Shown piece by piece: positions 12,372 through 44,360 of a stretch of DNA of 64,000 nucleotides; positions within the stretch are counted from its first letter, which is position 1; every line of letters starts with the position of its first letter. This DNA comes from Eriocheir sinensis. Taxonomy: Eukaryota; Arthropoda; Malacostraca; Decapoda; Varunidae. Made by a program: the position numbers and the translations under genes. The DNA lies in assembly GCF_024679095.1 (NCBI RefSeq), contig NW_026110862.1, positions 595,986-659,985 on the forward strand. The letters run 5' to 3'. Below the pieces are notes generated by a model, which did no database searches, was not told the DNA's origin, and saw nothing but the letters and a program-made list of their open reading frames with translations.

Positions 12372-13027
12372 TTGGGAGGCAGCTGGGGCTTAAAGTTAAA
12401 GGACAAATTTTTAAAAGTTTTGAAAAAGCCGCGTCAAACCGATGGCTGGGGTCTGAGAGAGCACCAGTCACAACTATCAGACTCCACAGCGTTCTTTTGC
12501 GAGACTGCAAGTTTTGTGCGCGTCGTGAAGAGCCTGCTGCCCGCTGGGGCGGAGGTGGAGGCGCCGACCACGGCCCTCCCCTTCCTCAAGTTGTTCCGGC
12601 GATACAGCAAAAGCATGACGAGCCTGTCCCAGCACCTGGCTGACGGCAGTCACGAGTAGGAGGTGACGCTTGTGAAGGACAAATACGGAGAGAAACAACA
12701 GTACGAAATGGAGGATGAGGAACGAAAGGAACTCCTAGAGTTCCTTCAACTGGAGGAGACAGTGACACACGAGGAGGAGGAGGAGGAGGAAGAAGAGATG
12801 GAAATGGACCACACGGAACAAGACGAACTGTTTTTGTTCCTCAAGCTGCAGAATCCAGTGAAGGGGCAGGAAGAGGCACTCAAGCATCCTAAGGACGTGG
12901 AGCAAATCACGCAGGAGGAGGAGGAGGATGAGGAGGAGGAGAATAATAATAATAATAAGAAGAAGAAGAAGTAGGGAGTAAGCCTTAAGGAACAGGACGA
13001 GTTGTCTTTGTTCCTCGAGCTGCTGGA
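12372..13027 (+). pseudogene. acidic repeat protein gene with two in-frame stops
   Basis: I do not recognise the family. One frame runs from 12372 to a TAA at 13034 and is interrupted only by TAG at 12657-12659 and TAG at 12972-12974. The product would be very acidic. It contains three diverged copies of one motif: ERKELLEFLQLEE, EQDELFLFLKLQN and EQDELSLFLELLEL. Glu runs come from GAG repeats. A short AAT/AAG microsatellite just before the second stop seems to have expanded inside the gene. An AATAAA signal follows at about 13096. It could be a single-exon gene, a retrocopy, or the last exon of a longer gene. Readthrough or misassembly are alternatives to decay. Confidence 0.5.
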
Positions 13028-13095
13028 ACTATAATTATAGATATCTTCGTAGATAAATGTTTTATTTTTAGTTTTTAATTCGATGTTTTACACAA

Positions 13096-13101
13096 TAAAA
13101 T
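13096..13101 (+). promoter_or_regulatory. AATAAA polyadenylation signal
   Basis: AATAAA about 65 bp after the last stop of the acidic frame. The local sequence also has TTTATT, so a signal exists on both strands. Confidence 0.4.
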
Positions 13102-13137
13102 ATTTATTCTAAAGGAATGTTGGCAAATCATAAATGT

Positions 13138-13181
<44 letters not shown>

Positions 13182-13188
13182 GCGTGTG

Positions 13189-13237
<49 letters not shown>
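13138..13237. repeat. (TG)n microsatellite
   Basis: TG run with a few TGCG interruptions. It marks the left edge of the duplicated block. Confidence 0.95.
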
Positions 13238-13240
<3 letters not shown>

Positions 13241-14502
13241 TAGATAAAACCAAGCTGTATATATCGGTAATCAAATATATTAAACACTTAATATCCTCCT
13301 TGATCTCAGGAAGCAAAACATGACCAGAAACATTCCTGCAGCGGTGACGTCGCCATGTTTTGGTGTTTCCTTCCACTCGTCACTTGTGGAGCATTGAAGC
13401 CAGGTTGTCACACTCGCTTGTTAGGTGGTCGTGCAAGGCAATGTGTTTTTATTAATATTACTTACAATACACCAACAGCTGTTTAAATAAAACCACGATA
13501 ATACTGATCAAGGCTACAGAGAAATGGCATGGCAGGATCATATCATTAAAGTGTGAACTAAAGCCAAAACAGAAGGGGCGGCTTAAGTGTAAGGGCCGCA
13601 AGCACCCACTTGCTTTTCTGTTTTTTATAAGGAAAGGAAGCAGCTCAGGGGGAAGAAAAGTAACAAAAAGCCAGCTGACACTGCTCCTGCAAAGTGTCTA
13701 GTAAAAAATTATAAAGTTCTGAAAGAGGACAGAATCATTTGAAAACCCAGGGAAGCAGGGAACCCTCAGTTCATTGCTTGAAAAATCGTTATTCTATTGA
13801 CATGTGACAGTTTTATATCATGCAATTACCCCAATAAATACAGGACGGAGTACACGACTGGCCCCCAAACATGATCCTTCTTAGGTCACTCAAAATACTA
13901 CAACCGGTGTGGCGGACAAGAAGTTCCAACACTAAAACTTGCTCATGCGCAGCCCACCACGCCCCAGAGCTGCAGACGGCGGGTGTTGATAAAGATTATT
14001 TCATAGCAAAGGAGGCAGCTCAATAAGATACAAAATAGCCCGCTCCCACTTTCATATCTCCTGAACCCCGCAGACCTCAAAGATGTAGCTAGTTTAGTGT
14101 GTTGTGCAACACGCAGCCGAGAAATGAATAAAACGCTGGGCCATCGCGTCCAGTCCGCAGAGACTCATGTTACAGTGTATACACTTTGTGAGTACACTGT
14201 ACCCTGACGCTGAGTGAACTGAGGACTGATTGCCTGACTGACTGCGTTATACAGCCTGGGGAACACCTTAAGCACTGCAGGCCGCACAGATATGTCTTGT
14301 TTAGAGTTTTGTGCCTTAAGGAGTCAGCCATTGGTGTTGCTTTGGGAATTTATCCTCCGGGGTAGCTTCTGGTCCGCTACACCGGCACTACAGAGCAGTT
14401 CATCATCTTCCCAAGGCCTCCCCGCCTGCCTCCACACACTGCCTCCGTCGGGTCAAGTAGTGCCTCTCCGTCAAGTGTCCTGATGGGTGGGTTGCTTTCG
14501 GC

Positions 14503-25559
<11,057 letters not shown>

Positions 25560-25599
25560 GGCGGCGGCTGGGGGGTGAGCTTCTTTGCCTCCTCTGACA

Positions 25600-26354
25600 C
25601 ACACGGGACCCGCACGCTGGGGCCGAGCGGAACAAAGTAGCGTGGCTCAGGGTGGCTCTGGGCGTATATGTAAGGCCACGACTTCCGCCATTTTGAAATG
25701 GGTATAGGCACGGAATGCATAAAGAACGGGTTATCTAGGCAATGACAAAAAAGTAAGATTAAGGCGTAGGAGGTGATAAGAGGCAGGAAATACACCGAAT
25801 ATGACGTGTTCCTATCGATGTGGTTACTTATCAGTGAGACGTGATAACCAACAGGAAGCAAGTATTAATGATAAGCGATCCCTGGCTGTTGCAAAATCAA
25901 TAAAACGCTGCCGCCATTAGCACGCCGTCGACGACTCCAGAACCTTTTAAGTTAAAATTAATAGTTACAAGACCAGTTCCTAAGCTGAAGCAGTCTGAGG
26001 AAACGAATTAGGGATCTGTTGGCTGAAAATATTTAAGGTAACAAGTCAAAGATATGTTATCAAGTGACCTGGTAAAGCTAACAAACCTGCTGAGGATGAC
26101 AAAATTGGGGCTGGAAGGTGTGTAGGGGGAAGTGTGCAGATGGCTCGAGTTAGCTAATAAAAAACTAATTATGTGCCAGACGTCAGAAGTCTTTGGTAAG
26201 ATGAGATAGGAGTAAAAAGATAAGACACAGGAAAGCGCCAGTGATTTATGGGAGGATGACTCGGTGACAGGGCTGAGAGCTGTGAGTCAGAAAAAGACGA
26301 TCAGACCAAAGGGGTGTGCAATATATATATATTTTTTTATTTTTAGAGAAAAGG
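25600..26354. promoter_or_regulatory. upstream region of the LDLa gene
   Basis: Region between exon 1 and the CACTA-like element. A CATATA TATA-like sequence on the minus strand (about 25666-25671) lies about 110 bp upstream of the ATG. No coding region seen. The promoter role is inferred from position. Confidence 0.35.
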
Positions 26355-26356
26355 TG

Positions 26357-26520
26357 CACTGTAAAAATTGGAGGGTATTGAAAGGGTATAACTAGTTGTG
26401 TATGGTATAATTTTCAGTGAAATACCCCTAACTTCAACAATACCCTTCTTAACCACGAGGAAGGGTATTTAAAATCAAGAATAGACCCTCTATGAGACAT
26501 AGCAATAAATATGTGTGGAG
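26357..26520 (+). repeat. left end: TIR and subterminal GGGTAT repeats
   Basis: After the TIR, GGGTAT/ATACCC-type motifs occur about six times within 120 bp (near 26373, 26384, 26404, 26421, 26440 and 26463), in both orientations. Confidence 0.8.
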
Positions 26521-26769
26521 GCTTTTTTATTTTAGGCTATGAATTTCAATGTTACTCTTTATTAAATCTCAGCATTTGTACACTGAGTATATACTGCGAC
26601 AAAAGACACGATAAAAACGTATTGTTTTCGAGATATCGATAGATTTGAGAAGAGACATTATCATGCGCTGCAGTACTTGGCAGGAGCTGCATGCATAATT
26701 GCCAAAGGTCGCTTGAACAGTCCATCGCCCCGGTCGCAGAGCTAGGAGCGCGGGAAGCCAGTGCCACCA

Positions 26770-26868
26770 CCCATCAGTGCTAGTGTCGGAGTGTTGTGGA
26801 GTGCCTCATCATTATTTTCGTTTTACAAGCCTACTGACACAGGATTTCATCAATATCAACTATACCAG
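26770..26868 (+). other. putative 5' non-coding exon of the SAM gene
   Basis: Ends with ACCAG|GTAAGG at 26868. It lies upstream of the first coding exon and has no useful ATG frame. Inferred only from the donor site and position. Confidence 0.3.
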
Positions 26869-26914
26869 GTAAGGATAACTGCTTGTGCTTGTCTACATAA
26901 ACGTAAGAGGAAGG

Positions 26915-28067
26915 TCCCTGGGTAAAGGAGTTAGAGAAAGGACAGGTTAATTTGTGCAGTATACAGAAGTCAGGAGGAATTCAAGTGATGAGCTGTGAGG
27001 GGGAAAGGAAAAAGGGAGTTATCATTATTATATGTTGTGTGTTTGAGAGAGAGAGAGAGAGAGAGAGAGTGTGTGTGTGTGGCAGCCTGGCTGGTCCGTT
27101 ACGGGTTTAGTACCAGTACGACTCTCATGGAGGCGTCCTCTAGCCTACCTCTACGGGGCAGTCTCTGCTCAGGTAAGAGTACTTCTTTAAACTGCTAGCA
27201 GTGCTATTATGTCCCACTGCAGCACCATGAGCGTACTGGGTCTTTTTTTCTCGGCTCAAAACTTTTGGTGGTGGCCAGCCCACTTGGAGAAAGGTCCGGG
27301 GGAAAGGGGTAGGGAACTTCAGTAGTGTTGCCACCTGTCCCTTAAAATACGGAACCGTTCCGTATTGAAGCGTGAAATGCTGCGTTCCTTATTGAACCAA
27401 TACGGAACGCCATTTGTTCCGTATTTGCCTGTATGAATAGTCAAGCAAATTAAATAAATTAATAAGTCATCGTGACCAAATATTAAAACAAATACATAAC
27501 CAGTTCACAAAAATATATGAGTTTGTTAGGGGTTTGTCGCGCCACCCGCGGCCCGTGCGTTACGGGAACAGTACACGTAATATCTCGCACCGCCTCCACG
27601 GTCCATCACCAACAGCATAAGTAATGGCTATATTTATGATCCATTCATATTCCAGGTAGTTACTGTTTTCTCCAAATGAGTTTTCCTTTTTTCTTTAATT
27701 AAGGGAAATATATTTTTCAGTGTCTCATTCTTTAGAATTTATACAAACATGTAGTTTCAAAAATATATTACTGATAACTTGACTCATGAACGTATTTTCC
27801 AATATATCCTCACATTTAGTCAAGATATCCTTGAATTCCTCCTAATACAGGGTTCTTTTGGAAGAGCTTATCTTCAAGCCTTGTCAATATGATTGACTTT
27901 CTACCCGCCATCACTGTTCCAACCTCAGATAATGCGTTCCGTATTTTTAGGAGGTGGAGGTGGCAACCCTATGGGAAGGGACAGGTTAATTGGTGCAATA
28001 AGCCAGGAGGAGAGTGATGAGCTGTGAGGGGGGAAGGATAAAAAGAAGAGAGAATTATTATCATTGT

Positions 28068-28120
<53 letters not shown>

Positions 28121-28220
28121 GAGGCAGGTCCGTTACACGTTCAGTACCAGTCAGGGGCAACTCAACTTTGATGACAGCCTCGACCGGACTATCAGTGAGC
28201 ATTTAGTCTCTGCTCTGCTC
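26915..28220. repeat. tandem duplication split by an inverted-repeat element
   Basis: 26915-27180 and 27970-28220 are diverged copies ('gacaggttaatt', 'gatgagctgtgaggggg', a (GA)n run, 'ggtccgttac', 'cagtaccagt'). A third partial copy starts near 28260. The 641-bp element at 27327-27967 lies between the first two. Confidence 0.75.
27327..27967. mobile_element. 641-bp non-autonomous inverted-repeat element
   Basis: Ends GTTGCCACCT and AGGTGGCAAC, with a second inner inverted match AAATACGGAAC (27345) and GTTCCGTATTT (27935). No coding region. No clear target duplication seen; GTTGCCA ends suggest a hAT-type MITE. Confidence 0.55.
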
Positions 28221-28279
28221 TGTTTCACTACACTCGTCTATTGCTATTATAGTGTTATGGTCAGTTCATTATTATATGC

Positions 28280-28285
28280 TGTGTG

Positions 28286-28343
<58 letters not shown>

Positions 28344-28394
28344 CAGGAGGTCAATTGTTTTTACTACGAAGCGGAGGTGGCTCAAGGTCAGGTT

Positions 28395-28432
<38 letters not shown>
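28280..28432. repeat. GA and GT microsatellites
   Basis: (GA)n 28289-28339 and (GT)n 28396-28431; a further (GA)n at 28073-28117 lies in the duplicated block. Confidence 0.95.
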
Positions 28433-28434
<2 letters not shown>

Positions 28435-28888
28435 CCACCTCATGGTCTACTGTTCATACCAGCCAGACGTTCCCCTACAGAAAGACCACAGTTCATCTTT
28501 CCGATTTGGGGGAAGGCCTGAGACCACTCACACACAGCACACAGGGAAAGCAAGGTCACAACTCCTTGACTGACATTTCGTACCTACTCACTGCTAGATA
28601 AACGGGGGCTACACGTGAAAGGACACACACACACACATACACACAGTCGGTAGAACGCCTGACTCTTATTCACGTGGTCTCGAGTTCTAGCCTTCTTGGA
28701 CATCAGCACATTTTTCTGGTTGATACCGGAGTATTACTCTCCCTCCTTGAGCAAGGGGGAGGGGGGGTGTTGTCTGTGGGTCTCAGCGTTACCCGAAAAT
28801 GGGAAATAACGAGCTCCAAGCTCACTCGGTAAGGGTAAAGCAGCTGGCGACCGCAAGTCCATCGCGTGATCAAGACCATGGGTGAATT

Positions 28889-28926
<38 letters not shown>

Positions 28927-28991
28927 CTTGCTGTAGCTTGTTATTAGAATTTAGAAACACAATATTCATATGTGACTGTATTACAGAAGTA

Positions 28992-37699
<8,708 letters not shown>

Positions 37700-38276
37700 T
37701 TTTCTTCACTAACTTATAAAAGACTGAATTTACTTTATCAATGCCATACATGACTGATAATTGGCGTTATTTTTTTTTTTTTTTTTTTTTTTTTAAAGAT
37801 AACCAAGTGCCATAGGAACAGGGTCAGGGATGTGTCAGAGGGCATGAGAGAAATTCACTTTCTTTTCGGTATCCAATATCAAACCTTTAACACTGCCCGA
37901 CAGAAATCCTTTGTGTTTCAAAGTTTTCTACATATGTTATTGCAAATTTACTAAAAGAACTCTTCTTTCAATAGTAATTAAGCATGTAACTTGTCTTACT
38001 CACTGTTGTCTATTTTATGGTTTTTAGAATAGCAAATTTATTTCAAGGACATGTTCTTTTCAGAGTAATTAAAAATATCATATTTTTTTCTTTTATTTAG
38101 AAGCTCTACGTTTAAAGACAAAGAACACTTTACTTTACATTTTTGTCATGCTCAGCCGCAAATGTAGAACTTATCTCTCATTGGCTCATATAGGTTAAAT
38201 AAATGCTATGTGGTTATATGGCATTGATTTTCACGTATAAATTTGTTTTCATGAAAATGATATGTAAGAAGGGAAA

Positions 38277-38594
<318 letters not shown>

Positions 38595-38799
38595 TTTGGT
38601 GTCTTCATGTCATCTGTATACTGCGTGTAGCTGTGTACAACTTTAATCTATTTTCTATATTTTTATGCCTTATAATTATACTTATAAACGTCTGTAGAAA
38701 TTATAATAAACTTTTCAACTGAAGTCCTCTTGTGATATCTAATCTGTAGCCATATATAAGGGTATAATGGATTAAGGTACGATGGTATATATATATAGC

Positions 38800-38998
38800 C
38801 TAGAATACCCTGCAGCAGGGTATCTTTTGCCTTGGATATACCCCGATGTAAAGGTATTGTAAATATATGTTATACCCTTCATAGGGGTATTGTGTTAAGG
38901 GTATATCACATTTCTAAAATACCCCAATAGGGTCTACTATTTCGAACACCAGATATACCCTATGTCTACCCTTTTTATACCTTTAATTTTTTACAGTG
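38800..38998 (+). repeat. right end: TIR and subterminal GGGTAT repeats
   Basis: About eleven ATACCC/GGGTAT-type motifs in both orientations, including a 9-bp-arm inverted repeat at 38805-38823 (ATACCCTGC-A-GCAGGGTAT). Ends at ACAGTG. Confidence 0.8.
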
Positions 38999-39054
38999 TG
39001 GCTGCTCAGGGGAACAGAGAGAGAAGGAAAGGGGACAGATAAGAAGGGTTGTAG

Positions 39055-39255
39055 GGAAAGACGAGTTTTGAAATCATAAAAAAAAGGATGGGGAGGAAAG
39101 AAGGGTTATAGATGGAGTCTTGAAATTACGAAAAAAAATGTGGAGGGGAAAGAAGGGTTTAAGATAAAAACGAGTTTTGAAATTGTGAAGAAAAAAATGG
39201 ACAGGAAAGAAGGGTTTTAGATAAAGACAGGTGTTGAAATTATGAAAAGAGTAAA
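39055..39255. repeat. ~58-bp minisatellite, about four units
   Basis: Repeated 'gaaagaagggtt..agat...agttttgaaatt..gaaaaaaa.tgg' units, diverged, just outside the right end of the CACTA-like element. Confidence 0.8.
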
Positions 39256-39509
39256 AGGTGTGACAGGTGTCTGGAGAACCATCTTGGTGATTCACATGTA
39301 GTTATTTCGTTCTTTCTTTTGGCTTTTACGTTATCATATTTTGTCTTTAACAAATTGTCTTGCAACTTTGGTCAAAGACCCATGAAAATGTTGCTGAACA
39401 TGGCGGCGGCTAGGGCGTTTTCGGGCGCCCACGGTGACTATTCAGCTGGGGGATTAATGCAATGCAAGGATGTCATGAATAATTCACTCCTGGCTCTAGA
39501 CCAAAGAGG

Positions 39510-41845
39510 TGTCTTGATACTCTTCCGATTTTCTCTTCATCAACTTTTGCAACATTCGCGGTCTTTGTACTATTTTCCGTTTTGTGGAGCACCATCTCTC
39601 CTCCTCTAAACCTCCCCTTTTCTTCCTCATCGAAACCCAGGTTTCTGAGGCTACTAGCAGTAATCTTTACTATATTTCCTACTACTATTTATATACTAAA
39701 TCTAAATCCAAGGTTGGATCTGCGTTGCAACGACATCACATCCTCACGTGCCCACGACTTTGATTCTTCAGAATTTTTTTGCTATCTGGCTAAGACATCA
39801 TTGTCATTCTATTATTAAATACATCTGTGCTGTCTATGTCTCACCTAACTCTACCAGCTATGTAAAGTTCTTTGACTATATGAAATCTTAAGTGGAGCAC
39901 ATCTTGACTCACTTTCCCTTCATTTATATCTCCATCTTATGGGGTTCCAGTTTTAACCATCAGCTTTAGCTTTCATACGCTTTCACTGACCAGCCTGGTG
40001 GACAAGCCTACAACTTTGCTCTCCTCAAAAATAAAATTTCACTTTGCACGATTCAGGGCATATTCCTCGTACTCACCCACCTCTAACTCCACTATACTTC
40101 TTGTTTAAATCCTTAAGAGCGATGTTTTCTATGCCCTCTCTGGCCTCAACACTCAGTAGGCTTATAGACCCGATGGGGTGCCTCCTATTGTTCTTAAAAT
40201 CTGTGTTTCCGTGCTGACACCCTGCCTGATCTGACTCTTTCATCTCTGCCTTTCAACATCTACCTTTCCTTCCTGCAGGGAGTACTCCTGCATACAGCTT
40301 GTGCCTAAGAAGGGTGACCGTTCCGATCCCTCAAACTACCGTCTTATAGCTCTACTTTTTCTGTCTTTCGAAAGCTTTTTATTGAATCCTTGACAAGGAA
40401 ATTCTTCAGCAACTATCAACTTTTGACCTGTCTGATCGCCAGTATGGGTTCCGCAAGGGATCCTCTACCGGTGATCTTCTTGCATTCCTAACTGACTCCT
40501 GGTTATCCTATCTTAGCCGTTTTGGTGGAACTTCTGCTGTAGCATTAGACATCTCGAAAGCTTTTGACTGACTTTGGCACACATGTTTGCTTTCTACGTA
40601 AACTACCCTGCTACTGACTCTATCCCTCTCTATGTACTTTTATCTCCAATTTTCTTTCTGGACGATCTCTCACTGCTGTGATAGACTTACACTGTTCTGC
40701 TCCTAAACCTTTCAACAGTGGTGCCCCAAGGAACACAGTTATATCTCCGACTCTCTTTCTGTTGTCCATTAATAACCATTTCAAGAGGAGGCGGTGGCTG
40801 AGTGGTTAGCGTGCGGGTGCCGTGTCTAAGAGTACCCGGGTTTGCGTACCGCCCGCCGCTCAAAGCTTTTTTTAGATTTCTCTGTCACCGACGAATGGCC
40901 TAAGATTGTCCACATACTGTCCTGAAACCACCTATCAACTGATCACCTATCAACCTGAACTTTAGATTCTCTCTTAAAGTTGGATCTGAGTTGAGTTCCG
41001 GAGGGCAGGATGACCCAAGCAAGATGGCGCCACTATAAACACTTGTCTGCGCCATAACAGTCTGGGGACGACCATTAGGCCCCCAAGAAACCTACCGGCG
41101 TCATAGGGATAAAAAAAAACTTAGCCACTCCTACGCTAATGACTTGCATTACTCAACATCTTTCAACGCATGACCCTCCATATAGTAATTACATGACTCT
41201 CAGCTGGACGCTGCAGAACGCTTATCCTCAGATCTTACTATCAATTCTGAATGGAGGGGAAAGAACTTGGTAGCCTTCAATGCCTCAAAAGCTCAAATTC
41301 TCCACGGTCAACTCGACAAATCTTCAAAATACCTATCCGTAGTTTTCGGCAACAAAAAGTTAGCACCTCCAACAATAAACATTCTCGGTCTGTCCTTAAC
41401 TCACTGGCCATTCTGTATCGTCTCTGCCAGTTATTTTCCACCTACCAGATGCTTCCCATAGACAGAGGGCTTGTCCGCCCTTGTATGGAGTATGTATCTT
41501 ATAATGTGTAATGGCTGCACACATACAGCTCTGCTAGACAGAGTGGAGTCAAAGCTTCTTCGACTCATCAACTCCCCTCCTCTTACCGGTAGTCTTCTAC
41601 CTCATGAATTCCGCCGCAGTGTTGCATCTCTTTCCATCTTATATCGATATTTTCATGCTGACTGCTCTTTTGACCTTGCTAACTGTATGCCTCCCCACCT
41701 CCCGTGGTCCAGCTGCACACGATTTTCCACTTTTGCTCATCCTTATTCTTTCTAAATCTCTTTTTACAAGATTTCACCAGCATCTTCATTCTTTTATTCC
41801 TTCTGCTGGAAAACTCCAGAAAAAAATGACGAAGTGAAATTGGAG
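39510..41845 (+). pseudogene. old, deleted LINE copy (common family)
   Basis: Follows the family from the endonuclease start ('caacattcgcggtct', 39555) through GDFN-region remnants and RT (YGFRKGSSTGDLLAFLTDSW recognisable). An internal deletion near 40040 joins the endonuclease to the RT, and many stops are present. It is interrupted by a SINE at 40784-41118, after which YADD-region sequence resumes. The C-terminal part is recognisable (RVESKLLRLINSPP). Clearly the oldest copy here. Confidence 0.85.
40784..41118 (+). mobile_element. tRNA-derived SINE inside the LINE copy
   Basis: Head GCGGTGGCTGAGTGGTTAGCG, degenerate B box, then 'agatggcgccactataaacacttgtctgcgcc' and a GGGATAAAAAAAAA end. 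It interrupts the LINE just before the YADD region, so it is younger than that LINE. Confidence 0.9.
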
Positions 41846-42984
41846 AAGATATTTTTATCTAGGTGCTAGAAGTCCCTGGAATAATTAGAAGAAGCAGGAA
41901 TGCGGCACTTTCTATTTTTGAAAGTGTTTTTGGTAAGTCGGAGAATAGATTTGGCACGACTCCGGGCAGAAATGTACAGATCGTGATTAGCGGGAGTGCG
42001 AAGGCTCTGGTACCGTTTGTGAGGTGCTTTTCTATCTTTAATAGCACGAGAACAAGCTTGATTAAAACAAGGATTTTTAGCATGAGTAGTAGATCAAGTT
42101 CGTGGAATGTGTGACTCAATGCCAGAGACATTTGAGTGTCTGTGTGTGTGTGTGTGTGTGTGTGTTATCAGATAAAACCAAGCTGTATATATCAGTAATC
42201 AAATATGTCAAACACTTAATATCCTCCTTGATCTCACGAAGCAAAACATGACCAGAAACATTCCTGCAGCGGTGACGTCGCCATGTTTTGGTGTTTCCGT
42301 CCACTCGTCACTTGTGGAGCATCGAAGCTAGGTTGTCACACTCGCTTGTTAGGTGATCGTGCAAGTCAATCTGTGTTTTTATTAATATTACTTACAATAC
42401 ACCAACAGCTGTTTAAATAAAACCACGATAATGCTGATAAAGGCTACAGATAAATGGCATGCCAGGAACAGTTCATTAGAGAGAGAACTACAGCCAAACA
42501 TGTGTAAGGGACGCAGGCACCTACTTTTTTTTTTATAAGGAGAGGAAGCAGCTCAGGGGGAAGAAAAGCAACAAAAAGGCAGTAGACGCTGCTCCTGCAA
42601 AGTGTGCAGTAAAAAGTTCTAAAGTTCTAACAGTGGACAGAATCATTTGGAGAACCCAGGGAAGCAGGGAACCCTCAGTACATTCTTTGAAAAAATCGTT
42701 ATTTTATTGAGATGTGACACTTTCATATAATGCAATTACCCCAATAAATACAGGACGGAGTACACGACTGGCCCCCAAACATGATCCTTCTTAGGTCACT
42801 CAAAATACTACAACCGTTGTGGCGGGCAAGAAGTTCCCACACCAACAATTGCGCATGCGCGGCCCCCACGCCCCAGACGATGGGAGTTGCTAAAGATTTT
42901 TTTTACAGCAAAAAAGGCAGGTCAGGAAGATAAAAAAAAAAGCCCGCTGCCATTTTCATATCTCCTGAACCCCAAAGACCTCAT

Positions 42985-43315
42985 ATTTTTTTGTAAGTGT
43001 TAGCCTATAGCGTCGGTAGGAATTCTTCAGGGGCCTGGTGGCCAGCCCAAGTGCTTCATGGCTCAGGTAATTTTTATATTGGCGCCATTTTTATTCTTGG
43101 CTCATGCTGCCCCTCCGAATTCATTCTTGAGTCACTTGAACGGTTTCTTCTAGAGTCCGGGTTGATGGGTGGTCTTCAGGATAGCATGTGGGTAGTCTTA
43201 GGCCAGTCGGGGGTGACTGAAAAATCCCAGATGGTAGCGGCCGGATTCGAACCCGCGTCGTCCAGAACGTCTTGAATGCGGGGCCCGCATGGTAACCACT
43301 CAACCACACTGCCGA
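42985..43315 (-). mobile_element. tRNA-derived SINE in copy B
   Basis: Minus sense head TGTGGTTGAGTGGTTACC and GGTTCGAATCC, TGGGATTTTTCAGTCACC, core TTGGCGCCAATATAAA, and an A-rich end (T run at 42988-42994). Absent from the same place in copy A (about 14085-14125). Confidence 0.9.
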
Positions 43316-44297
43316 GAAGTGAATGAAACAATGGGCCATCGCGTCCAGTCAGCAGAGACTCATGTTACAGTGCCATACTTTGTGTGTACACTGTACCTTG
43401 ACGCTGAGTGAACTGAGGACTGATTAGCGGACTGACTGCGGTATACGGTCTGGAGAACACATCAAGCACTGTAGGTCGCACAGATATATCTTGTTTTGGG
43501 TCTTGTGCCTTAAGGAGTCAGCCGTTGTTGCTACTTTGGAAACTTATCCTCCGGGGGAGTGTCTGGTCCGCTACACCGGCACTACAGAGCAGTTCATCAT
43601 CTTCCCAAGGCCTCCCCACCTGCCTCCACACACCGCATCCGTCGGGCCAAGTAGTGTTTCTCCGTCAAGTGTCCTGATGGGGTGGGTTGCTTACGGCTTA
43701 CAGAAGTGTCTCCTCCCTTAGCCGTGTCTAGAGCGGTGGCCCCTGTTCATGCCTCCACACACTGCCTCCGTTGGGCCAAGTAGTGCCTCTCCGTCAAGTG
43801 TCCTGATGGGATGGGTTGCTTTCGGCTTACAGCAGTGCCTTCCCTCTTGGGTTGGGGGCCGAACATCTGTTCCGCCCTGAGAAGGAGAGGAAGAGTAATG
43901 AATCCCTGACAAACACACCTTACATTTATGAGAACAATAAATCACAAACACTCCAATAAGTATATACATACATCCATTACTTGCAAGGCTTCTGGACTGG
44001 CCAGTAATGACCACCAAACGGTTAATGGTGAGGGGCCTATTTGCAAAGGTAGTCTATACAATACGAAGGCAATATGTAGAACACAACCAATATATGTAAC
44101 CAGTGTATGTCTGCGTGTGTCTGTAGTATCGTGGTGCCATGGCCGCGGCCAGAACCAGTATAGTCTGCAGTGCCACTCGTCTGAGCCATCGCGGCAGTCT
44201 CGGCAGCCGTTGCAGTGTAATCGTTTGTTGATACACGAACCATCCTGGCACCTGAACTCCCAGTGGCGGCAGTGCTCTGAGACGTAATAGTATTAGC

Positions 44298-44335
<38 letters not shown>

Positions 44336-44360
44336 CAGTAGTAGCAGTAGTAGTAGTAGT

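Noticed and set aside
13128..13376. Conserved minus-strand ORF shared with 42116-42304
   Set aside because: Conservation is explained by the recent segmental duplication; it runs into a TG microsatellite and has no domain.
26552..26770. Minus-strand coding exon upstream of the LDLa gene
   Set aside because: Lies inside the CACTA-like element, has no recognisable domain and no splice context.
44126..44130. Possible AT-AC (minor-class) donor in copy B exon 9
   Set aside because: Only the first two bases fit; the extended U12-type donor consensus is absent, so simple loss of the GT is more likely.
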